From Paraburkholderia antibiotica (lineage in GTDB: Bacteria > Pseudomonadota > Gammaproteobacteria > Burkholderiales > Burkholderiaceae): a stretch of 64,000 nucleotides of DNA. Location of the stretch: NCBI RefSeq assembly GCF_012927125.1, contig NZ_JABBFZ010000005.1, positions 248,001 through 312,000 on the forward strand. The letters run 5' to 3'. This document shows positions 1-9,071 of this stretch, piece after piece. A model generated the notes under the pieces. That model ran no database searches. It worked only from the letters and a program-made list of their open reading frames with translations, and was not told where the DNA came from. The translations under genes and the position numbers were made by a program. Positions within the stretch are counted from its first letter, which is position 1, and each line of letters starts with the position of its first letter.

Positions 1-422
1 ATCCGCCGGAAGAGGCGGCTAACTTCTCCGAACAGATGCGATCTGCCGGCATCGATCCGATATTTCTGCTGGCGCCGACCTCGACCGACGAGCGTATCGC
101 CGAAGTCGGTCGGATCGCCAGCGGCTACGTCTACTACGTGTCGCTGAAGGGAGTGACCGGAGCGGCAAATCTGGACGTTTCCAGCATCGCGAGTAAAATC
201 CCGGCCATCAAGTCGCGCGTCCCCCTGCCGGTGGGCGTCGGATTCGGCATCCGCGACGCGCAGACGGCGCGCGCGGTGGCCGGTGTGGCGGACGCAGTTG
301 TCATCGGCAGTCGCATTGTTCAGTTGCTTGAACAGGCCTCGCCTGCCGACGCTGCCGAGACACTGAAGCGGTTTATCGCCGAGGTGCGCGAGGCGCTCGA
401 TAGCGTCGCGACTGCCCGATAA
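1..422 (+). CDS. trpA: Tryptophan synthase alpha chain, C-terminal part (5' end outside window)
   Basis: The frame is open from the first bases of the window (reading from base 3) and ends at 422, so this is the last ~139 residues of a protein that starts upstream. TrpA cleaves indole-3-glycerol phosphate to indole and glyceraldehyde-3-phosphate and passes indole to TrpB. Visible signatures are the late TIM-barrel strands: [12 protein letters not shown], then [11 protein letters not shown] (strand 6/loop 6), and [10 protein letters not shown] with VVIGSRIV, which form the phosphate-binding strands 7 and 8. It sits 78 bases ahead of accD, the usual Burkholderiales order trpA-accD-folC. Nothing unusual is seen; partial only because of the window edge. 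Confidence 0.95.
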   Translation, partial: PPEEAANFSEQMRSAGIDPIFLLAPTSTDERIAEVGRIASGYVYYVSLKGVTGAANLDVSSIASKIPAIKSRVPLPVGVGFGIRDAQTARAVAGVADAVVIGSRIVQLLEQASPADAAETLKRFIAEVREALDSVATAR

Positions 423-500
423 CAGTTATTTTTGTCGCGGTTACGTGAGCGGCGGGCTTGTCCCGCCGTTTGCGCGACTGCTGACCCAGAAGGATGTCCT

Positions 501-1373
501 ATGAGTTGGCTCGATAAGCTGCTGCCGCCGAAAATCAAACAAACCGACCCGAAGAACCGCAAGGGAATTCCGGAAGGCCTGTGGATCAAGTGCCCGTCGT
601 GCGAAGCCGTGCTGTATCGCAACGACGTCGAGGCTAATCTGCATGTTTGCCCGAAGTGCGACCATCACATGCGCATCGGCGCGCGTGAGCGGCTCGACAG
701 CCTGCTCGATCCGGAAGGCCGTTACGAAATCGGCCAGGAAATCGTCCCGGTCGACGCGCTCAAGTTCAAGGACAGCCGCAAGTATCCGGAACGCCTGAAA
801 GAGGCGATGGACGATACCGACGAGACCGACGCAATGGTCGTGATGGGCGGCGCGATCCACACGCTGCCGGTCGTCGTGGCGAACTTCGAGTTTTCGTTCA
901 TGGGCGGCTCGATGGGTTCGGTGGTCGGCGAGCGCTTCGCGCGCGGCGCGCAGAACGCGCTCGAACAGAAGGTGCCGTTCATCTGCGTGACCTCCTCCGG
1001 CGGTGCGCGGATGCAGGAAAGCCTGCTGTCGCTGATGCAGATGGCCAAGACCACCGCGATGCTGACGAAACTGGCCGAAGCCAGGCTGCCGTTCATCTCG
1101 GTGCTGACCGACCCGACGATGGGCGGTGTGTCCGCGAGTTTCGCGTTCCTCGGCGACGTCGTGATCGCCGAGCCGAAGGCGCTGATCGGCTTTGCGGGCC
1201 CGCGCGTGATCGAACAGACCGTGCGCGAGAAGCTGCCGGAAGGCTTCCAGCGTGCGGAGTTCCTGCTGCAGAAGGGCGCGATCGACATGATCGTCGACCG
1301 TCGCAAGCTGCGTGAAGAGATCGCGCAATTGCTGGCGCTGTTGAGCCATCAGCCGGCCGACGCGGTCGCGTAA
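501..1373 (+). CDS. accD: Acetyl-CoA carboxylase carboxyltransferase subunit beta
   Basis: 290 aa. With AccA it transfers the carboxyl group from carboxybiotin to acetyl-CoA to give malonyl-CoA, the first step of fatty acid synthesis (cytosol). An N-terminal four-Cys zinc ribbon is visible (C31, C34, C50, C53), followed by the crotonase-like carboxyltransferase domain with [10 protein letters not shown] and [13 protein letters not shown]. The ATG at 501 is chosen because MSWLDKLLP is the conserved family N-terminus and an AGAAGG ribosome site lies just upstream; an in-frame TTG at 432 adds an unsupported 23 residues. The gene follows trpA and precedes folC. Confidence 0.97.
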   Translation: MSWLDKLLPPKIKQTDPKNRKGIPEGLWIKCPSCEAVLYRNDVEANLHVCPKCDHHMRIGARERLDSLLDPEGRYEIGQEIVPVDALKFKDSRKYPERLKEAMDDTDETDAMVVMGGAIHTLPVVVANFEFSFMGGSMGSVVGERFARGAQNALEQKVPFICVTSSGGARMQESLLSLMQMAKTTAMLTKLAEARLPFISVLTDPTMGGVSASFAFLGDVVIAEPKALIGFAGPRVIEQTVREKLPEGFQRAEFLLQKGAIDMIVDRRKLREEIAQLLALLSHQPADAVA

Positions 1374-1728
1374 AGCCGGCGATATCCGGGCTACCGCAAG
1401 CAGCCAGTGTGCCGCCGTCCCGGACGGGCGGCAGCGGCCGAACAGGTTGTTAAAAATAGCGCGCCGCGTGAGCAATCAAGCGGCGCGCTGTCATTTCCGG
1501 GATAATTACGGCGCTTGCGATGCGGCGGCGCCCGGAGCCGGTGCGAACGCGACCCTGCCGTACGGGTTTGTGCGCATAAACCCGGCGGCGGCTTGTGCCC
1601 ATGGCCAGCAAGCGTAGCGGCCCGCCCCGAAACAGCATGCGCACCCGCAATCGCACGACAGGCGTCATTCGCCACACCGCAGAACCGAACCACCCGCGAA
1701 CCACCGCGATTCACTCAAGATTCACCCG
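1374..1728. other. Gene-free spacer between accD and folC
   Basis: About 355 bases with no convincing coding frame. Short open frames here are GC-driven and lack ribosome sites or recognisable motifs. The one structural element seen is the 10-bp hairpin at 1458-1489. The rest shows no clear promoter box. Confidence 0.6.
1458..1489 (+). terminator. Hairpin downstream of accD, terminator-like
   Basis: AGCGCGCCGC (1458-1467) and GCGGCGCGCT (1480-1489) form a perfect 10-bp stem with a 12-nt loop. Only a weak T-rich tail (GTCATTT) follows, so it may be a factor-dependent end or an mRNA-stabilising hairpin rather than a classic intrinsic terminator. Confidence 0.45.
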
Positions 1729-3039
1729 ATGACGACATTCCCCACCCTCGACGCGTGGCTCACGCACCTTGAATCCGCGCATCCGGTCGGTATCGACATG
1801 GGTTTGGGCCGTATCTCCCAGGTACGCGATGCGATGCAGTTGTCGTTCGCCTGCCCGATCATCACGGTCGGCGGCACGAACGGCAAGGGCTCGACGTGTG
1901 CGATTCTCGAAGCGATTCTGCTGCGCGCGGGCTATACGGTCGGCTGCCACACGTCGCCGCATCTGTTGTCGTTCAACGAGCGCGCGCGCATCAACGGCAC
2001 TATGGCCAGCGACGCCGATCTGCTGCCGCACTTCGAAGCCGTCGAAGCCGCACGCCAGAGCCTCGCCGAGCCGGTCACGCTGACCTACTTCGAATTCACG
2101 ACGCTCGCGATCATGAGCCTGTTCGCGTCGCGCGGGCTCGACGCGGTGATTTTCGAAGTTGGCCTGGGCGGCCGTCTGGACGCGGTCAATATCCTCGATA
2201 CCGACTGCGCGATCATCACCAGCATCGATCTCGATCACACCGACTATCTCGGCGATACGCGCGAAAAAATCGCGTTCGAAAAAGCCGGTATTTTCCGTCC
2301 GGGCAAGCCGGCGATCTGCTCGGACCCGGTACCGCCGCAATCGTTGATCGATCACGCGGAAAAGATCGGCGCCGATCTGTGGCTGTTCGGCCGCGATTTC
2401 CGCTACGAAGGCCAGGCCGGCAGCGAGCGTCAGCAGTGGAGCTACGTCGGTCCGACGATGCGGCGTTCGGCGCTCGCGTATCCGTCGCTGCGCGGCGCGA
2501 ATCAGCTGATCAACACGTCGGCTGCGCTGGCTGCGCTCGAAGCGCTGCGCGACCGTCTGCCGGTGTCGGCGCAGGACATCCGGCTCGGCATCGCCAACGT
2601 CGATCTGCCGGGACGCTTCCAGGTCCTGCCCGGCAAGCCGGCGATCGTGCTCGACGTCGGTCACAATCCGCACGCCGCCGCGGTGCTCGGCCAGAATCTG
2701 GGCAACATGGGCTTTTTCCCGTACACGTACGCGGTGTTTGGCGCGATGCGCGACAAGGACATCGCCGGTGTGCTCGGTCATCTGAAAGGCGAGATCGATC
2801 ACTGGTGCGTGACCGACCTGCCGACCCCGCGCGCGGCGTCGGCGCAGGAACTCGAAACCGCGCTGCGCGAGCTGGGCGTGGAGGAGAGCGCCGACAGCAC
2901 CGTCACGCGTTACGAAACACCGGCACAGGCTTTCCAGGACGCGCTAAAACGTGCGTCAGAGAATGATAGAATTGTGGTTTTCGGCAGTTTCTATACGGTA
3001 GCGGGTGTCATGGCCTACCGGAAATCGCAGCAACACTGA
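1729..3039 (+). CDS. folC: Bifunctional dihydrofolate synthase / folylpolyglutamate synthase
   Basis: 436 aa, normal for FolC. It adds L-glutamate to dihydropteroate, and further glutamates to reduced folates, using ATP in the cytosol. The Mur-ligase fold is visible: P-loop GGTNGKGST at residues 48-56, then HTSPHLLSFNERARI, FEVGLGGRLDAVN, and the substrate region DLDHTDYLGDTREKIAFEKA. The C-terminal domain contains LDVGHNPHAA and the closing VFGSFYTVAGVM. The ATG at 1729 gives the expected N-terminus; the ribosome site is weak. It lies in the trpA-accD-folC-SPOR-cvpA-purF series, 29 bases before the SPOR gene. Confidence 0.97.
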   Translation: MTTFPTLDAWLTHLESAHPVGIDMGLGRISQVRDAMQLSFACPIITVGGTNGKGSTCAILEAILLRAGYTVGCHTSPHLLSFNERARINGTMASDADLLPHFEAVEAARQSLAEPVTLTYFEFTTLAIMSLFASRGLDAVIFEVGLGGRLDAVNILDTDCAIITSIDLDHTDYLGDTREKIAFEKAGIFRPGKPAICSDPVPPQSLIDHAEKIGADLWLFGRDFRYEGQAGSERQQWSYVGPTMRRSALAYPSLRGANQLINTSAALAALEALRDRLPVSAQDIRLGIANVDLPGRFQVLPGKPAIVLDVGHNPHAAAVLGQNLGNMGFFPYTYAVFGAMRDKDIAGVLGHLKGEIDHWCVTDLPTPRAASAQELETALRELGVEESADSTVTRYETPAQAFQDALKRASENDRIVVFGSFYTVAGVMAYRKSQQH

Positions 3040-3068
3040 GCGGGCGCCAGGCTCGAACCAAGCGATTC

Positions 3069-4004
3069 ATGGGAATTTTCTCGTTCGGCAAGAAAGACGA
3101 CGCGCCCAGCCGGCGCGGCGCAAACACCAGTTCCAATCGGGCCGCCCGGGGTGAGCGCGTCGAACGACGCACCCGCCGCAGCGAGCGCGCCGTCGACGCC
3201 GATGCGATGCTGCTCGACCCCACGCTGCCCGAAAAGCAGCGCGCGCGTCGCCGGCTGGTCGGCGCGATTGCACTGGTCGTCGCGGCGGTGATCATCCTGC
3301 CGATGGTGCTGGACTCGCACCCGAAGCCCGTCACCGACGACATCTCGATCGACATCCCGAGTCGTCCGGCGCCCAAGCTCGCCAAATCCACCGCCAACGA
3401 AGACGTGCAGGCTGGCGTCGCGCCGGACAATCCGCCGGCCGCCGACGCGGGCCTCGCGGCATCCGGTCTCGCGCCGTCCACCACGGCAGCGGCTTCGGCC
3501 TCCGCCGCCAAGCCGACGCAAGCAGCGCAATCTCAATCGACCCAGACAGCCGCTTCGAAACAGGGCACGACCACCAGCGCGGCACCGGCCACCGCCGCCG
3601 CGCCGAAGCCTGCCGCGAAGCCGCAAACTCAGGCGCTTGCCGCGAACAGCGCGGCCGCCAAATCGACGAAACCCGCCCCCGCCGCCACTTCCACCGACGA
3701 CGACTCGAATTCGGCTACCGCCGGCACCGAAGCGAACGCCGGCACGCCGGCGTCGCCGCCGGGCAGCCGTTTTGCCGTGCAGCTCGGCGCATTCGCGAAT
3801 GAAACGACAGCGCGCAACTGGGCCACGAAGTTGAAAGCGGCGGGAGTGCCTGCATATATCGAACACCGCAAACAAGCCGACGGCTCGACGCTGACGCTGT
3901 TGCGCGCCGGCCCGTTCGCCGACCGCGCGGCGGCTACCGAAGCGATCGCCAAGGTTCGCGGAGCCGGTCTGATGGCGGGTCCGAACAGCGGCGGCGCACA
4001 GTAA
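3069..4004 (+). CDS. SPOR-domain inner-membrane protein
   Basis: 311 aa. A basic cytoplasmic N-terminus (residues 1-62) is followed by one transmembrane segment (~63-81, LVGAIALVVAAVIILPMVL). A long low-complexity Ala/Thr/Pro/Lys periplasmic linker (~100-230) leads to a C-terminal SPOR domain (~233-305, beginning RFAVQLGAFANE). SPOR domains bind denuded glycan strands at the division septum, so a cell-division role like DedD or FtsN is inferred. It is 8 bases upstream of the cvpA-like gene, as in the folC-dedD-cvpA-purF order of other proteobacteria, which supports a DedD-type assignment. Confidence 0.85.
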   Translation: MGIFSFGKKDDAPSRRGANTSSNRAARGERVERRTRRSERAVDADAMLLDPTLPEKQRARRRLVGAIALVVAAVIILPMVLDSHPKPVTDDISIDIPSRPAPKLAKSTANEDVQAGVAPDNPPAADAGLAASGLAPSTTAAASASAAKPTQAAQSQSTQTAASKQGTTTSAAPATAAAPKPAAKPQTQALAANSAAAKSTKPAPAATSTDDDSNSATAGTEANAGTPASPPGSRFAVQLGAFANETTARNWATKLKAAGVPAYIEHRKQADGSTLTLLRAGPFADRAAATEAIAKVRGAGLMAGPNSGGAQ

Positions 4005-4011
4005 GCAAGCG

Positions 4012-4563
4012 ATGTTCACTGCCTTCGACTACGCTGTAATGGCGGTGATTGGCTTGTCGGCGCTGCGCGGTGCGTGGCGCGGTTTGCTGTCGGAAGTATT
4101 CGGTTTGATCGGCTGGGTCGCGGCGTTTTTTCTGGCTTGCGAGTTCGTCGGCTATGTCGTGCCGTATATCCCGTCCACCTGGCCGGGCGGCGCGCTGACC
4201 CAGTGGCTGCTGGCGTTTTCGCTCGTGGTGATCGGCGTGGTGCTGGTCGCGAGCGTGGTGAGCGCACTGCTTAGTCGTCTGGTGCAGGTTACAGGTCTGG
4301 GCGGCGCGGACCGCTCGCTCGGTTTGATGTTCGGCCTCGTGCGCGGGGTCGTTCTGGTGCTGATTCTGGTCGCCCTCGCAGGCTTGACCGAACTGCCCAA
4401 AGAGGAATTCTGGCGCAACGCGCTGCTTCGTCCGTATGTGGCCGAGGGCGTACGCGCAATGAAACCGTTGCTTCCCGAGGCGCTCGCCGCTTACGTCCAC
4501 GTGGACGATCCGGGCGCCCCTAGCAACGCGCAACAGGACTCCGGCGCATACCGGTTGCCTTGA
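4012..4563 (+). CDS. cvpA: CvpA family membrane protein
   Basis: 183 aa with four predicted hydrophobic segments (roughly 5-25, 29-52, 65-85, 105-125). The family's N-terminal pattern is seen: FDYAVMAVIGLSALRGAWRG and EVFGLIGWVAAF. CvpA was named for colicin V production in E. coli and lies immediately upstream of purF there; its molecular role is linked to envelope homeostasis and is not settled. Here too it directly precedes purF (92 bases) and starts 8 bases after the SPOR gene, so the two are probably cotranscribed. Confidence 0.87.
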   Translation: MFTAFDYAVMAVIGLSALRGAWRGLLSEVFGLIGWVAAFFLACEFVGYVVPYIPSTWPGGALTQWLLAFSLVVIGVVLVASVVSALLSRLVQVTGLGGADRSLGLMFGLVRGVVLVLILVALAGLTELPKEEFWRNALLRPYVAEGVRAMKPLLPEALAAYVHVDDPGAPSNAQQDSGAYRLP

Positions 4564-4655
4564 CATCGTAGTAGCGTGTGCCGTCGCATCACGGCGCGCA
4601 CGCGGTCGCAGGTAGCGGTTGCCATCACGTATTTCGTACCTTTGAAGGACATGCC

Positions 4656-6206
4656 ATGTGCGGCATCGTAGGCGTAGTTTCCCACTCTCCGGTCAACCAG
4701 CTGATCTATGACAGCCTGCTGCTGCTGCAGCACCGCGGTCAGGACGCCGCCGGCATCGCGACCGCGAACGGCAGCAATTTCCACATGCACAAGGCCAACG
4801 GCATGGTGCGCGACGTGTTCCGCACGCGCAACATGCGCAGCCTGCCGGGCACGACGGGTATCGGCCAGGTGCGTTATCCGACCGCCGGTTCGGCGTCGAG
4901 CGAAGAAGAGGCGCAGCCGTTCTACGTGAACGCGCCGTTCGGCATCATCCTCGCGCACAACGGCAATCTGACCAACTGGCAGCAGCTGAAAGATGAGATG
5001 TTCCGCATCGATCGGCGCCACGTGAATACCAATTCCGATACCGAAGTGCTGCTCAACGTGTTCGCGCACGAGCTGCAACTGTCGAGCTCGGGTCTGCAAC
5101 TCGATCCGGCCGCGCTGTTCAAGGCGGTGTCGGGCGTGCATCGCCGCGTGCGCGGCTCGTACGCGATCGTCGCGCTGATCGCCGGCTACGGCCTGTTCGG
5201 CGTGCGCGACCCGTTCGGCATCCGGCCGCTGTGCCTCGGCAAGCAGGAAACGGCGAACGGCGTCGAGTGGATGCTGGCGTCGGAATCGGTGGCGATCGAA
5301 GGCGTGGGTTTCGAATTCGTGCGCGACGTGCTGCCGGGCGAAGCCATTTTCATCGACGCGGAAGGCCAGCTGCATTCGCAGCAGTGCGCGACCGCGCCGA
5401 GCCTGAACCCCTGCATTTTCGAACTCGTGTACCTCGCGCGGCCGGACTCGGTGCTCGACGGCGTGCCGGTCTACAACGTGCGTCTGCGCATGGGCGACTA
5501 CCTCGCCGAGAAGGTCCGCCGTGAACTGCCGGACGTCGCGATCGACGTCGTGATGCCGATTCCCGACTCGTCGCGCCCGGCCGCGATGCAGGTCGCGAAG
5601 AAGCTCGGCGTCGAGTATCGCGAGGGCTTCTTCAAGAACCGCTATGTGGGCCGGACCTTTATCATGCCGGGCCAGGCAGTGCGCAAGAAGTCGGTGCGCC
5701 AGAAGCTGAACGCGATGAACATCGAGTTCAAGGGCAAGAACGTGCTGATCGTCGACGACTCGATCGTGCGTGGCACGACCTCGCATGAAATCGTGCAGAT
5801 GGCACGCGATGCGGGCGCGAACAAGGTGATTTTCGCGTCGGCGGCGCCGCCGGTGAAATTCCCGAACGTCTACGGCATCGACATGCCGACGCGCGGCGAA
5901 CTGGTCGCGCATGGCCGCTCGGACGAGGAAGTCGCGCGCATGATCGGCGCGGATCACCTCGTGTATCAGGATGTCGATGCGCTGAAGCAGGCGGTGCGCG
6001 ACATCAACCCGGCGCTCAAGGAGTTCGAGGCATCGTGCTTCGACGGCAACTACGTGACCGGCGACATCACGACCGAGTACCTCGATGGCATCGAAAGCGC
6101 GCGTCTTGCGCCGTCGTCGCAGTCGGACCGCGACGCCGCGAGCGAAGCGATCGACGGTGGTGGTCCGGCGCGTTCGCAACTGCATCTGCAACTGTCGGTG
6201 GGCTGA
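4656..6206 (+). CDS. purF: Amidophosphoribosyltransferase (glutamine PRPP amidotransferase)
   Basis: 516 aa. It catalyses the first committed step of purine synthesis, PRPP + glutamine -> phosphoribosylamine. The protein begins MCGIVGVV, so the catalytic cysteine follows Met directly (Ntn-hydrolase glutaminase domain, ~1-240) with no long propeptide. The PRPP-binding loop VLIVDDSIVRGTTS lies near residues 363-376. The ATG at 4656 is forced by the Cys rule and has a GAAGGAC ribosome site; an upstream in-frame start at 4578 would bury the Cys. It closes the folC-SPOR-cvpA-purF run. Confidence 0.98.
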   Translation: MCGIVGVVSHSPVNQLIYDSLLLLQHRGQDAAGIATANGSNFHMHKANGMVRDVFRTRNMRSLPGTTGIGQVRYPTAGSASSEEEAQPFYVNAPFGIILAHNGNLTNWQQLKDEMFRIDRRHVNTNSDTEVLLNVFAHELQLSSSGLQLDPAALFKAVSGVHRRVRGSYAIVALIAGYGLFGVRDPFGIRPLCLGKQETANGVEWMLASESVAIEGVGFEFVRDVLPGEAIFIDAEGQLHSQQCATAPSLNPCIFELVYLARPDSVLDGVPVYNVRLRMGDYLAEKVRRELPDVAIDVVMPIPDSSRPAAMQVAKKLGVEYREGFFKNRYVGRTFIMPGQAVRKKSVRQKLNAMNIEFKGKNVLIVDDSIVRGTTSHEIVQMARDAGANKVIFASAAPPVKFPNVYGIDMPTRGELVAHGRSDEEVARMIGADHLVYQDVDALKQAVRDINPALKEFEASCFDGNYVTGDITTEYLDGIESARLAPSSQSDRDAASEAIDGGGPARSQLHLQLSVG

Positions 6207-6243
6207 GCGCACACCGCGTGGCGAGCGTGTTAGCATGGCCACT

Positions 6244-6299
6244 GCGTCGATTTGAACTCAGCTTGCGGACGCGGGGCAACCCGAAACAGCTAAAGCGAA
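6244..6299 (+). promoter_or_regulatory. SAM-II (SAM-alpha) type riboswitch candidate upstream of metZ
   Basis: The leader between purF and metZ contains the SAM-II hallmarks in order. P1 is GCGTC (6244-6248) pairing with GACGC (6268-6272). The first loop carries GATTTGA and GCTTGC. A 3' strand AGCTAAAG (6289-6296) can pair back into the loop (GCTT 6261-6264 with AAGC 6293-6296) to make an H-type pseudoknot. An extra CGGG-GCAA-CCCG hairpin (GNRA loop, 6272-6283) sits in the long loop. SAM-II elements are known to repress methionine genes, including metZ, when SAM is high. The call rests on hand alignment; an Rfam RF00521 covariance search would decide it. Confidence 0.72.
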
Positions 6300-6348
6300 G
6301 GACGGACAGCCGGAATCGTCCGCCCAAGCTCCAGCCTCTCCGCACATG

Positions 6349-6384
6349 AAGCCCGCTTATGCCGACGCAAAAGCGGGCTTTTTT
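6349..6384 (+). terminator. Intrinsic terminator in the metZ leader (attenuator)
   Basis: AAGCCCGCTT (6349-6358) and AAGCGGGCTT (6371-6380) form a perfect 10-bp stem with a 12-nt loop, followed by TTTT. It lies after the SAM-II-like element and 57 bases before metZ, the arrangement expected for ligand-controlled transcription attenuation. It could also simply end the purF transcript. Confidence 0.75.
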
Positions 6385-6440
6385 GTTGCTGTCGTGCGCG
6401 CGCCGCACACAGCCACGGAACCTCGGAACTCACCATCGCC

Positions 6441-7643
6441 ATGGACGACTCCCTGAACTTCGATTTCGACACACTGGCCGTCCGCTCGGGCACCGAGCGC
6501 AGCGACTTCAACGAGCATTCGGAAGCGATTTTCCTCACCTCGAGCTTCGTGTTCGCGAGTGCCGCGGATGCCGCCGAGCGCTTCAGGAACTCCGAAGACT
6601 ACTTCACGTACTCGCGCTTCTCGAATCCGACGGTCTCGATGTTCCAGCAGCGCCTCGCCGCGCTCGAAGGCGGCGACGCCTGCATCGCGACCGCTTCGGG
6701 CATGGCCGCGATCATGTCGGTGGTGATGTCGACGTTGCAGGCGGGCGACCATCTGGTGAGCTCGCAGGCACTGTTCGGCTCGACGCTCGGCATGTTCTCG
6801 CAGATCTTCACCAGGTTTGGCATTACGACCACCTTCGTCGATCCGACCGATCTGAACGCGTGGAAAGACGCGGTGCGTCCCGAGACGAAGATGTTCTTCC
6901 TCGAAACGCCGTCGAACCCGCTGACCGAAGTCTCCGACATCGAGGCGATTGGCCGGATCGCCAAGGCGGTCAATGCGCTGTTCGTCGTCGACAACTGTTT
7001 CTGCAGCCCGGCCTTGCAGCAACCGCTGAAGCTCGGCGCCGACGTCGTCATGCATTCGGCGACCAAGTTTCTCGACGGCCAGGGCCGCGTGCTCGGCGGC
7101 GCGCTGGTCGGCTCGAAGCAATTCATCATGGAGAAGGTGTTTCCGTTCGTGCGCAGCACCGGGCCGACGCTGTCCGCATTCAACGCATGGGTGCTGCTAA
7201 AGGGCATGGAAACGCTGTCGCTGCGCGTCGAGAAGCAGTCGGCGAATGCGCTTGAAATCGCGCGCTGGCTCGAAGCGCATCCGGCCGTGAAGCGCGTGTT
7301 CTATCCGGGGCTCGAATCGCATCCGCAGCATGCGCTCGCGATGCGTCAGCAGAAGTCGGGCGGCGCGATCGTGTCGTTCGAGCTGAAGGGCGATACGCCC
7401 GAGCAGATGCGTGCGAACGCATGGCGCGTGATCGACGGCACGAAGATCTGCTCGATCACCGGCAATCTCGGCGACACGCGGACCACGATCACGCATCCGG
7501 CGACCACCACGCACGGCCGCATCACGCCGGAAGCGCGCGCGGCGGCGGGTATCAGCGAAGGTCTGATCCGTCTGGCGGTGGGGCTCGAAAACGCGGGCGA
7601 TATCCGCGCGGATCTGCAGCGCGGTCTCGACAGCCAGGCGTAG
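6441..7643 (+). CDS. metZ: O-succinylhomoserine sulfhydrylase
   Basis: 400 aa, a PLP-dependent Cys/Met-metabolism enzyme that makes homocysteine from O-succinylhomoserine and sulfide in the cytosol. Visible are YSRFSNPTV, the substrate-loop region ATASGMAAI, the ETPSNPLTE strand, and the PLP-lysine motif HSATKFLDGQ with K209 predicted as the Schiff-base lysine. The C-terminus GDTRTTITHPATTTHGR and GLIRLAVGLEN is typical of the family. MetZ rather than cystathionine gamma-synthase is favoured by overall sequence character and the riboswitch context. The leader carries a SAM-II-like aptamer and a terminator, so repression by SAM is expected. Confidence 0.9.
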   Translation: MDDSLNFDFDTLAVRSGTERSDFNEHSEAIFLTSSFVFASAADAAERFRNSEDYFTYSRFSNPTVSMFQQRLAALEGGDACIATASGMAAIMSVVMSTLQAGDHLVSSQALFGSTLGMFSQIFTRFGITTTFVDPTDLNAWKDAVRPETKMFFLETPSNPLTEVSDIEAIGRIAKAVNALFVVDNCFCSPALQQPLKLGADVVMHSATKFLDGQGRVLGGALVGSKQFIMEKVFPFVRSTGPTLSAFNAWVLLKGMETLSLRVEKQSANALEIARWLEAHPAVKRVFYPGLESHPQHALAMRQQKSGGAIVSFELKGDTPEQMRANAWRVIDGTKICSITGNLGDTRTTITHPATTTHGRITPEARAAAGISEGLIRLAVGLENAGDIRADLQRGLDSQA

Positions 7644-7658
7644 CAACGGTGTCGGCGG

Positions 7659-7678
7659 GCAGGCCGTGACGGGCCTGC
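7659..7678. terminator. Hairpin between convergent metZ and araC-type gene
   Basis: GCAGGCC (7659-7665) pairs with GGCCTGC (7672-7678) around a 6-nt loop in the 39-base gap between the two convergent stop codons. The T-tract is poor (ACTTTCAG). It is plausibly a shared bidirectional terminator. Confidence 0.5.
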
Positions 7679-7682
7679 ACTT

Positions 7683-8489
7683 TCAGTGCCGCAGTGCCCG
7701 CCACTGCCCGGGCGCCAGCCCAAAACGCCGAGTGAACGCGTGCGTATAAGCGCTCTGATCGCCGAAGCCGATCTCGAGCGCGATGTCGGTCAACGAAAGA
7801 CGCGGGTCCGCGAGCAGCGTGAGCGACGTGTCGAGCCGCAGCCGCTGCAAATAGCGATGCGGCGTTTCGCCGAACGCATCGATAAACAGTTGATGAAAGC
7901 GCCGCATACCGAAGCCGCAATGCGCGGCGAGGTCCGCAATACGCAGCGGCTCGGACAGATGCGCGCGCAGCCAGCGGTCGATACGCGCGAAATCGAGGCG
8001 GCCGACGGCGGCCTGCGTGCCGGCGAGCGCGCCGGTATCGGCGATCAGCGCCGCTCCCAGGCGCGCCGCGGCATCCCAATGGAAGCGACGGTTGTCGCCA
8101 GCATCGCCTTGCGCTTCACCGAGACTGTCGATGCCATTCATGCCGGCCGCCGCGTGCGAGGCAATCCGATGCACGAGTTGCGCGAGCGATGCATCGACGC
8201 TAACGGCTCGGGCGCGCTCGAACAGCCGCTCCGGCACCGCTAGCGACGCCGCCGGCAAATCCAGTACCAACTGCCGGTTCATGCCGACGCCCGCGTAATC
8301 GTGCCGCGCGCCGGCCGGGATCAGCCACGCGGAGCCGGCGTCGATCTGCTGCGCGACGCCGTCCACCGCCATCACCATCGCGCCGTCGAGCCCGAGCACG
8401 ACCTGATGAAAGTCGTGCACGTCCGACGCTTCGATCGCGCCATAGCAGCGCAGCGAAACGTTCGGGGCGGTGACGGCGGCGTGGCTCAT
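7683..8489 (-). CDS. AraC family transcriptional regulator
   Basis: 268 aa. The N-terminal ~150 residues look like a cupin-type effector domain (VLGLDGAMVMAVDG, AWLIPAGARHDYAG). The C-terminal ~100 residues hold the two helix-turn-helix units of AraC/XylS proteins: LRIADLAAHCGFGMRRFHQLF and LSLTDIALEIGFGDQSAYTHAF, ending GLAPGQWR. The ATG at 8489 (MSHAAV) is preferred over an in-frame start at 8546 that would overlap the FKBP gene. It begins 16 bases after the FKBP gene on the same strand and is likely cotranscribed with it. The effector is unknown. Confidence 0.85.
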   Translation of the reverse strand: MSHAAVTAPNVSLRCYGAIEASDVHDFHQVVLGLDGAMVMAVDGVAQQIDAGSAWLIPAGARHDYAGVGMNRQLVLDLPAASLAVPERLFERARAVSVDASLAQLVHRIASHAAAGMNGIDSLGEAQGDAGDNRRFHWDAAARLGAALIADTGALAGTQAAVGRLDFARIDRWLRAHLSEPLRIADLAAHCGFGMRRFHQLFIDAFGETPHRYLQRLRLDTSLTLLADPRLSLTDIALEIGFGDQSAYTHAFTRRFGLAPGQWRALRH

Positions 8490-8505
8490 CGAAACGACGA
8501 AAAAC

Positions 8506-8847
8506 TCAGACTTCGAGCAGTTCGACTTCGAACACGAGCGTCGCATTCGGCGGAATCACGCCGCCCGCGCCGCGCACGCCGTAGCCGAGTTGCGGCGGAA
8601 TGGTCAGCTTGCGCTTGCCGCCGACCTTCATGCCTTGCACGCCTTCGTCCCAGCCCTTGATCACCATGCCGCCGCCGAGCACGAACGCGAACGGGTCGTT
8701 GCGGTCCTTGCTCGAATCGAACTTCTGGCCGTCGATCAGCCAGCCCGTGTAGTGCACGGTCACGGTCTTGCCAGCCACAGCCTCGGCGCCGGTGCCTTCC
8801 ACGAGGTCTTCATACTTCAGGCCGGATTCGGTCGTTACAGTCGACAT
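8506..8847 (-). CDS. FKBP-type peptidyl-prolyl cis-trans isomerase
   Basis: 113 aa, a single minimal FKBP domain that catalyses cis-trans isomerisation of proline peptide bonds. Motifs: [37 protein letters not shown], and the closing [16 protein letters not shown]. There is no signal peptide, so it is cytoplasmic. The ATG at 8847 (MSTVTTESG) is set by a GAGGAGCG ribosome site; an upstream in-frame codon adds six residues only. The araC-type gene follows 16 bases downstream. Confidence 0.94.
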   Translation of the reverse strand: MSTVTTESGLKYEDLVEGTGAEAVAGKTVTVHYTGWLIDGQKFDSSKDRNDPFAFVLGGGMVIKGWDEGVQGMKVGGKRKLTIPPQLGYGVRGAGGVIPPNATLVFEVELLEV

Positions 8848-8991
8848 GCGTCGCTCCTCAATCAAAACGTAAAACCGACATTGTAGGCGCGTTGATGCGG
8901 TATCGCCGAGTTCTGCCGGCTATTGTAGGTGGCACGCGGATTGCGGCGCCATCGGCCGTTCGGCCAGGCTGGTCGGGCCGGACGGGATGCC

Positions 8992-8997
8992 TATAAT
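8992..8997 (+). promoter_or_regulatory. Sigma-70 -10 box for the histidine-kinase-like gene
   Basis: A perfect TATAAT lies 74 bases upstream of the GTG at 9072, in the gap divergent from the FKBP gene. No good -35 hexamer is seen at 16-18 bases (CTGGTC is the nearest). Confidence 0.45.
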
Positions 8998-9071
8998 GGG
9001 GCTTCTTTCCGCTGCTTCCTTGCGCTTCTTTTTCTTCTTTTCATTACCCAGCTTTGCCGAGAGGGCCGATC

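Noticed and set aside
4578..4655. Upstream start for purF
   Set aside because: It would put 26 residues before the catalytic Cys; PurF needs Cys exposed at the N-terminus after removal of Met or a short propeptide.
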